A DNA stretch of 24,291 nt. Origin: a virus. The notes under the pieces are model-generated. The model was not told the origin of the DNA. It was given only the letters and a program-made list of their open reading frames with translations, and searched no databases. Location of the stretch: the IMG/VR virus record IMGVR_UViG_3300044960_000820, positions 1 through 24,291 of that record; one strand, 5' to 3'. Both the position numbers and the translations under genes were made by a program. This document shows, piece by piece, positions 20,672 through 24,291 of the stretch (positions within the stretch are counted from its first letter, which is position 1; every line of letters starts with the position of its first letter).

Positions 20672-21709
20672 ATGGTGGCGGATGTTGCGCACATTGAAGA
20701 TCGCGTCGAAACCATTACGGAAAAAAAACGCGTCGAGAACGCCCGCTCATGGATCGAGGGGTGGATCAAGGAAAATCGCCTGACCTACACCGCGGCGGCG
20801 CGCCAGATCGGTCTCGGCGACGCTGCGCGCACTCCGGTGGCGCGATTCGTCGAGCGGAGACATGAGGGCGATCCGACCCGTCTTGTCCTCGCAATCGAAC
20901 AGTTTCGCGCGACGATCGAGGGGCCGGAAGGCGTCTCGGAGATCATCGGCTTTCGCGAGACTCGCTGCGCGCGGCTAATATGGTCCGCGGCGCACGACGC
21001 GCGCGACAATCACAAGATGGCCGCAGTGATCGGTTATACCGGTTGCGGCAAGACCGAAGCGTTGAAGCAATTCCAACGTCGCACCTATCGAGACAATAAG
21101 CCGCCGGTGCGCGTCGTCACCGCAAATGTATTGATCAATGCGCCGTTTCTCGCGCGCAAGCTCGCGCTCGAAATGGGCTTGGTCGAGCGCGGCGGGGAAC
21201 CGGCGATGTGCCTGGAGCTGGTCAATCGACGACTGCGCGCGCACCCGGAGTTCTGGATCGTGGACGAAGCTAATTTCCTCAAGGAAAGCTGTCTCCACGT
21301 GCTACGCAATATCCACGACGTAACCGGCACGGGCATCCTGCTCGCAGGCACGCCGAGCTTCATCGCGCTGGTCGCGAATCGATCCGGCGGGACGACTGCT
21401 CGCGACGATGATCGTGAGATCGAACGCGGGCCCGATGGACCGCTCGCGCTTTTCGCCGATCGGATTTTTTCCACGGTCTTGCCCGGTATTACCGAGGATG
21501 AAATTACCGAGATCGCCGAATCGGTGCTGAATTGCGAGCTGACTGACGCGGCGCTTGCCAAGCTTGTCATCGTCGTGAATCGCAATATGAGACTGCTCAC
21601 GCGCATGATGCTCCAGCTTCGTGAATTTCGGCGCCGAGCGGGCACGCGCAAAGTCGATGATAAAATGATCGATGCGGCATGGATTAAATTGACCCATGTC
21701 GGACCATAG
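20672..21709 (+). CDS. MuB-like AAA ATPase, target DNA activator
   Basis: This 345-aa protein resembles MuB, which binds target DNA in the ATP form and stimulates the transposase. An N-terminal helical region (residues 20-60, with WIKENRLTYTAAARQIG) recalls the MuB DNA-binding helix-turn-helix. Walker A is GYTGCGKT (121-128), Walker B is FWIVDEAN (194-201), and LLAGTP near 230 resembles sensor 1. The C-terminal helical part fits the MuB C-domain. ATG at 20672 has AAGGAGG at 8 bases; the GTG at 20663 lies within the ribosome site region and is less likely. It follows the transposase, as in Mu. Confidence 0.88.
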   Translation: MVADVAHIEDRVETITEKKRVENARSWIEGWIKENRLTYTAAARQIGLGDAARTPVARFVERRHEGDPTRLVLAIEQFRATIEGPEGVSEIIGFRETRCARLIWSAAHDARDNHKMAAVIGYTGCGKTEALKQFQRRTYRDNKPPVRVVTANVLINAPFLARKLALEMGLVERGGEPAMCLELVNRRLRAHPEFWIVDEANFLKESCLHVLRNIHDVTGTGILLAGTPSFIALVANRSGGTTARDDDREIERGPDGPLALFADRIFSTVLPGITEDEITEIAESVLNCELTDAALAKLVIVVNRNMRLLTRMMLQLREFRRRAGTRKVDDKMIDAAWIKLTHVGP

Positions 21710-21723
21710 CTCAGGAGGAACAA

Positions 21724-21927
21724 ATGAGACCGATTCTCACTCGCGACGAAAACGGATCGATCGTCAAACATTGGACGCTCGAGGCCGCCGAGGCGGCGGA
21801 CGCCGAGCGTCGCAAGCGCTACGATGAGCAAATCCGCGCGCTCCTGACTGCGCGGCGCCGCTCGCGCCTGGCCGCGCTGATCGAAGCGGCGCGGCGCCTT
21901 TTCCGCCGGACGCGGAGGCCGATCTAA
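21724..21927 (+). CDS. Small basic early protein
   Basis: This 67-aa protein starts at ATG 21724 with GGAGG upstream. An acidic-basic start (MRPILTRDENGSIVKHWTLEAAEAADAERR is split here into MRPILTRDENG and the helix after it) leads to a long arginine-rich helix ending RRLFRRTRRPI. The strong basic C-terminus suggests nucleic acid binding or membrane contact. I do not recognise a family. Confidence 0.6.
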   Translation: MRPILTRDENGSIVKHWTLEAAEAADAERRKRYDEQIRALLTARRRSRLAALIEAARRLFRRTRRPI

Positions 21928-21932
21928 CGGAT

Positions 21933-22475
21933 ATGAGACAGGACGGACCTCACCGGGCGAAGCGACTTGGCGCGTATCCGCTGTGCGCGCGCTGCAAGAC
22001 GCGAGAAGCGATCAGCTATCGGCCGGGCGCTCTCTGCGAGCCGTGCAAAAGCCTCGTGTATATGCGCGCGAGAGCGGACGTGACCAAGGCGACGCAAATC
22101 GCCAAACGCCTCTATCTCGCCGATCGCGCGCGATATCGGCCGATCTTCGAATTCATGAACTCGACGATAAAAAAATCGCGCAGGGCCGATCTGGCGCTGC
22201 GATGCGTCGAGCAGCTCGAGGAGCGCGAGGCGCGCGGCGCGCCGGTGGCGGACGTAAGGGCCTATCTCGCCGGCACTCTTCGCCGCCTCCTCGGCGCCGA
22301 GGAAGCGGTCGCGCTGAGACGAGAGCGCGGCGGAGAGAATTTTTTGGCGGAATTCACCTCAAAGATCGTGGAGGCGATCGAAAATGCCGATCGTAGTAAA
22401 AGTACTGGGCGATCTCGATGTGCTCGCGGCCAGCAGCGTGCGCTATTTGGTCGAGCGTCTCGCTCGGTCAAATAG
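21933..22475 (+). CDS. Zinc-ribbon protein overlapping the STAS gene
   Basis: This 180-aa protein opens with CARCK and CEPCK (C-x2-C, 14 residues, C-x2-C), a zinc ribbon, then a long helical basic region. The last 30 residues overlap the next gene by 92 bases in another frame; they are serine- and arginine-rich and look like read-through, so the functional protein may end near residue 150. ATG at 21933 has only a weak ribosome site. Possible DNA- or RNA-binding protein. No recognised family. Confidence 0.55.
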   Translation: MRQDGPHRAKRLGAYPLCARCKTREAISYRPGALCEPCKSLVYMRARADVTKATQIAKRLYLADRARYRPIFEFMNSTIKKSRRADLALRCVEQLEEREARGAPVADVRAYLAGTLRRLLGAEEAVALRRERGGENFLAEFTSKIVEAIENADRSKSTGRSRCARGQQRALFGRASRSVK

Positions 22476-22713
22476 TCGCATCGTGATCGATATGGGAGCG
22501 GTCGATTGGATCGATCCGCTCGCGATCGGCGTCGTGCTCGCGGCCAAGGCCGCCGTCGAGGCGGGCGGCGGCGATCTGCGCATCGCGCGAATGACGCCAT
22601 TCGTGCGCGCGATTTTGACGAGGTACGGCGCTGACGAGATTTTCGAATGTTACGACAGCGTCGAGGACGCCTGCGATAGTTTTGGAGGATTAGACGATGG
22701 CGCGCGCTGTTGA
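22384..22713 (+). CDS. STAS-domain protein (anti-sigma antagonist-like)
   Basis: This 109-aa protein has the full STAS fold pattern: VKVLGDLDVLAASSVRYLVERL, then IVIDMGAVDWIDPLAIGVVLAAKAAVEAGG and a strand LRIARM, ending YDSVEDACDSF. STAS proteins such as SpoIIAA bind anti-sigma or partner kinases. The usual phosphorylatable DSSG motif is replaced by DPLA (IDPLAIG), so serine phosphorylation there is unlikely. GGAGG is 9 bases before the ATG. STAS proteins are unusual in phages; a partner kinase gene is not visible here. Its function in the early operon is unknown. Confidence 0.75.
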   Translation: MPIVVKVLGDLDVLAASSVRYLVERLARSNSRIVIDMGAVDWIDPLAIGVVLAAKAAVEAGGGDLRIARMTPFVRAILTRYGADEIFECYDSVEDACDSFGGLDDGARC

Positions 22714-23026
22714 GACCGTGGTGGTCAAAACGATAGTCAGAAATATTACGGAAAAAGGATTTTGGATCGGCGACGGCGGCCCGCGATGGGGCCACGATCG
22801 TAATATATTCGTCGCGCGCAGTCAGATTGTCGATGCCGATTGCGATCTCGACGACGTGACGATCGGCGAGGAAATCGAAATCGAGATACCCGCCTGGCTG
22901 GCAAGGAGGTTCGAAAATGAAACAGATAACAATCGACGTAACGGACAAGGAGTCCGCCGACGAAGCATTGGCGACGATCTCAGAGATGATGGATGGGATC
23001 GCTGTCGAGGAGGCAATCGCAAATAG
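22697..23026 (+). CDS. Small beta-rich early protein overlapping Gam
   Basis: This 109-aa protein starts at ATG 22697, preceded by GGAGG, and overlaps the STAS gene by 17 bases. Residues 5-70 suggest a small beta barrel (VVVKTIVRNITEKGFWIG, IFVARSQIVDADC, GEEIEIEIPAWLARR). The last 37 residues overlap the Gam gene by 110 bases; they are arginine-, aspartate- and glycine-rich and look like read-through rather than selected protein. An OB-like nucleic acid-binding role is a weak guess. Confidence 0.55.
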   Translation: MARAVETVVVKTIVRNITEKGFWIGDGGPRWGHDRNIFVARSQIVDADCDLDDVTIGEEIEIEIPAWLARRFENETDNNRRNGQGVRRRSIGDDLRDDGWDRCRGGNRK

Positions 23027-23402
23027 AGAGATAGAAGATATCCGAGAGCGACTGATTAAGTCCACGAGCGAATATCGCGAGATCATCGCCGCCTGCGAGC
23101 GCGCGCTTCAGGACTGGGCCAAGATCGCGCGGAGGGAATGGCCGGCGAAATCTTGCGAGCTGAACCACGGCGTAGTCGGCTTTCGCTTGCCGAAGGCCGC
23201 GATAAAGCTTCTGGTCGCCGTGGAGACCGCGATCGAGCGCCTGCGCGCGCGCAGGATGACGAGCTGCATCCGCGTCAAGGAAGAGCTGGACAAAGAAGCC
23301 CTCGCCGCCTACGAGGATGAGGTGATCGAGGCGGTCGGCTGCAAGCGCAAGCAAGGCCGCGAAAAATTTTATTATGAGATTAAACGCGAAGAAGTGCGCT
23401 AA
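22917..23402 (+). CDS. gam: Gam-like host-nuclease inhibitor
   Basis: This 161-aa protein looks like the Mu Gam family, which binds double-strand DNA ends as a dimer and protects them from host exonucleases, much as Ku does. It has a long N-terminal helix, ELNHGVVGFRLPKAAIKL near residue 80 (matching the family's G-x-V-x-F-R-x-P turn), and a long C-terminal helix ending EKFYYEIKREEVR. ATG at 22917 has AAGGAGG with 7 bases of spacing. It follows the transposase and MuB genes as in Mu. The TAATG junction couples it to the next gene. Confidence 0.82.
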   Translation: MKQITIDVTDKESADEALATISEMMDGIAVEEAIANREIEDIRERLIKSTSEYREIIAACERALQDWAKIARREWPAKSCELNHGVVGFRLPKAAIKLLVAVETAIERLRARRMTSCIRVKEELDKEALAAYEDEVIEAVGCKRKQGREKFYYEIKREEVR

Positions 23403-23752
23403 TGGACGATCGAGAAATGAGCGCGCTCGAAAAATCGATCTGGGAATTTTTGCGCCAGCACTTCGCCGGCATCGAGCGAGCGACGCCGCGCGTCACGATT
23501 CTCGCGCGATATAATTTGATCGCTCACTCCCAGATCGGCGATCGCGATTTTCGTGACATCGTCTCTCGGCTGGTAACTGTGTATAAAAAGCCGATCTGCA
23601 CGACTCCCCATCGCGGTTATTACGTCGCACGGACGGAGCGGGAAAAAACCGAGGCGCTCAATTATCTCGATTCGATACTGAGCGAGATCGCAGACCGTCG
23701 TCGCGCTCTCGCCGATACCGATCCGCTCGAGCGCCAGGAGAGCTTGTTTTGA
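23402..23752 (+). CDS. Winged-helix-like early protein with C-terminal clamp-type motif
   Basis: This 116-aa protein has helices at residues 5-20 and 45-60, with RDFRDIVSRLVTVYKKPICTTPHRGYYVA fitting a helix followed by a wing. Similar small proteins stand between Gam and GemA in Mu-like phages. The last five residues, QESLF, match the beta-clamp binding pattern Q-x-x-L-F, so it may contact the host DNA polymerase clamp. Its start overlaps the Gam stop as TAATG with a weak ribosome site. DNA binding is inferred from the fold only. Confidence 0.6.
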   Translation: MDDREMSALEKSIWEFLRQHFAGIERATPRVTILARYNLIAHSQIGDRDFRDIVSRLVTVYKKPICTTPHRGYYVARTEREKTEALNYLDSILSEIADRRRALADTDPLERQESLF

Positions 23753-24186
23753 TCTCGCGGCAAAAAATTAAACTCTTGCATCTGGCGAAACGAGAGCTTG
23801 GGTGGAGCGATGATCTATATCGCCAGGTGTTGCGCGATCATGGCGGCGTGGCATCATCGCTCGATTTGGATGATGAAGGATTCCGCCGGGTAATCGATCA
23901 TGCGAAGGCATTGGGATTTTGGGTTCAACGCAGACGAAAACTGGAGACGTTTCGGGACGCCTCCGATCTGCCAACCGTTGCTCAGCTTAAAATAATCGAG
24001 CACCTCCGTCATGATCTATGCGTTTATGTGCCGGGCCTGCGCCACGCCAATTTTTGGCGCGGATTCCTGGTCAAGCGTCTCGGCGTGCCTGCGCTTGGTC
24101 CTCAGACGCGTGCTCAAGCCAATCGCGTGATCGAAGCGCTTAAGCAACGCTTGGGTCGCGCTATGCGCGCGCAGTCGCACATCTAG
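23749..24186 (+). CDS. gemA: GemA / Mu gp16-like regulator (DUF1018 type)
   Basis: This 145-aa protein resembles Mu gp16/GemA. It has an N-terminal helix with Q-x-x-KLLHLAKRELGWSDDLYRQVL near residue 6, SSLDLDDEGFRRVIDHAKALGF in the middle, and FWRGFLVKRLGVPALGPQTR near 105. The family affects host gene expression and DNA supercoiling in Mu. The start is TTG at 23749, overlapping the previous stop, with AGGAG at the right distance, so this TTG is credible. It follows Gam and the winged-helix gene, in Mu-like order. Confidence 0.82.
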   Translation: MISRQKIKLLHLAKRELGWSDDLYRQVLRDHGGVASSLDLDDEGFRRVIDHAKALGFWVQRRRKLETFRDASDLPTVAQLKIIEHLRHDLCVYVPGLRHANFWRGFLVKRLGVPALGPQTRAQANRVIEALKQRLGRAMRAQSHI

Positions 24187-24191
24187 AGGTT

Positions 24192-24291
24192 GTGGTTAGA
24201 TTTCTGTTTGTATTGCTGCTCGGCCTTCTCGAAGCGTGCGCCGTGCCGCCGCCGCTTCTCCGTTCTGAAGTCGAAGTCTTTAGAGTGGGCG
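24192..24291 (+). CDS. Putative lipoprotein, cut by right edge
   Basis: A frame from GTG at 24192 stays open to the right edge (33 codons). It reads as a basic start, a hydrophobic core (FLFVLLLGLLEAC) and then PPP; Cys15 could be a lipidated residue, though the -2 position is glutamate. GAGG lies only three bases upstream of the GTG, so the start is uncertain. In Mu the next gene here would be mor, which this is not. A signal-bearing early protein is plausible. Confidence 0.45.
   Translation, partial: MVRFLFVLLLGLLEACAVPPPLLRSEVEVFRVG

Noticed and set aside
21085-21831. A 248-codon minus-strand frame over the MuB-like gene
   Set aside because: Antisense to a gene with clear Walker motifs; serine- and arginine-rich as expected of a shadow.
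1-24291. CRISPR array, tRNA, rRNA or site-specific integrase
   Set aside because: No regularly spaced repeats, tRNA-like folds or integrase/recombinase motifs were seen; transposition by the DDE enzyme explains integration.

Overview
The window is a gene-dense stretch (43 coding regions, no gap over about 180 bases) of a transposable, Mu-like bacteriophage or prophage. It holds a MuA-type DDE transposase, a MuB-type ATPase, Gam, a GemA/gp16-like protein, a Mu gp27-like small terminase, a large terminase, a portal, a Mu F-like head protein, a protease-capsid fusion and a lambda-type tail tube protein. Tail tube and tail completion genes with no sheath gene in view suggest a non-contractile (siphovirus-like) tail, but the tail module is cut by the left edge. 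The GC-rich composition and proteobacterial-type promoters and ribosome sites point to a GC-rich proteobacterium, perhaps an alphaproteobacterium; that is inference only. No host gene, tRNA, integrase or phage end is visible.

Layout. (1) 1-12864, minus strand, read right to left: the late operon. It starts with a double-psi-barrel-like protein and two membrane proteins (possible lysis/accessory genes), then a winged-helix protein, small and large terminase, a zinc-finger protein, portal, F-like protein, a protease-scaffold-capsid fusion, a secreted beta protein, connector, gp10-like, tail terminator candidate, tail tube, and a protein cut by the window edge. (2) 12865-13036: a control region with a strong rightward promoter for a small ribbon-helix-helix-like gene, a divergent leftward TATAAT, and a strong intrinsic terminator placed five bases before the first late start codon. 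(3) 13237-16769, minus strand: an accessory operon with its own TTGACA promoter, encoding a helix-turn-helix-like protein, a MoxR-type AAA+ ATPase, a vWA-domain protein and two unknowns. (4) 16922-17858, minus strand: XRE-type repressor and two small membrane proteins. (5) 17852-24291, plus strand: the early operon (Cro/Ner-like regulator, small proteins, transposase, MuB, zinc-ribbon proteins, STAS-domain protein, Gam, winged-helix-like protein, GemA-like, start of a putative lipoprotein).

Together: the repressor and the early promoter overlap head to head at 17852-17898, which looks like the lysis/lysogeny switch. Early rightward transcription would make the transposition machinery. Leftward transcription makes the late virion proteins, probably only once the leader terminator at 12869-12930 is overcome. 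This divergent early/late layout differs from Mu itself (all rightward) and recalls BcepMu-type phages.

The most notable points are the leader terminator in front of the whole late operon, the MoxR-vWA pair carried by a phage, the protease-scaffold-capsid fusion with a well-placed internal ribosome site, a STAS-domain protein lacking the usual phosphorylatable serine, and palindromic elements set into gene starts, including the transposase N-terminus.
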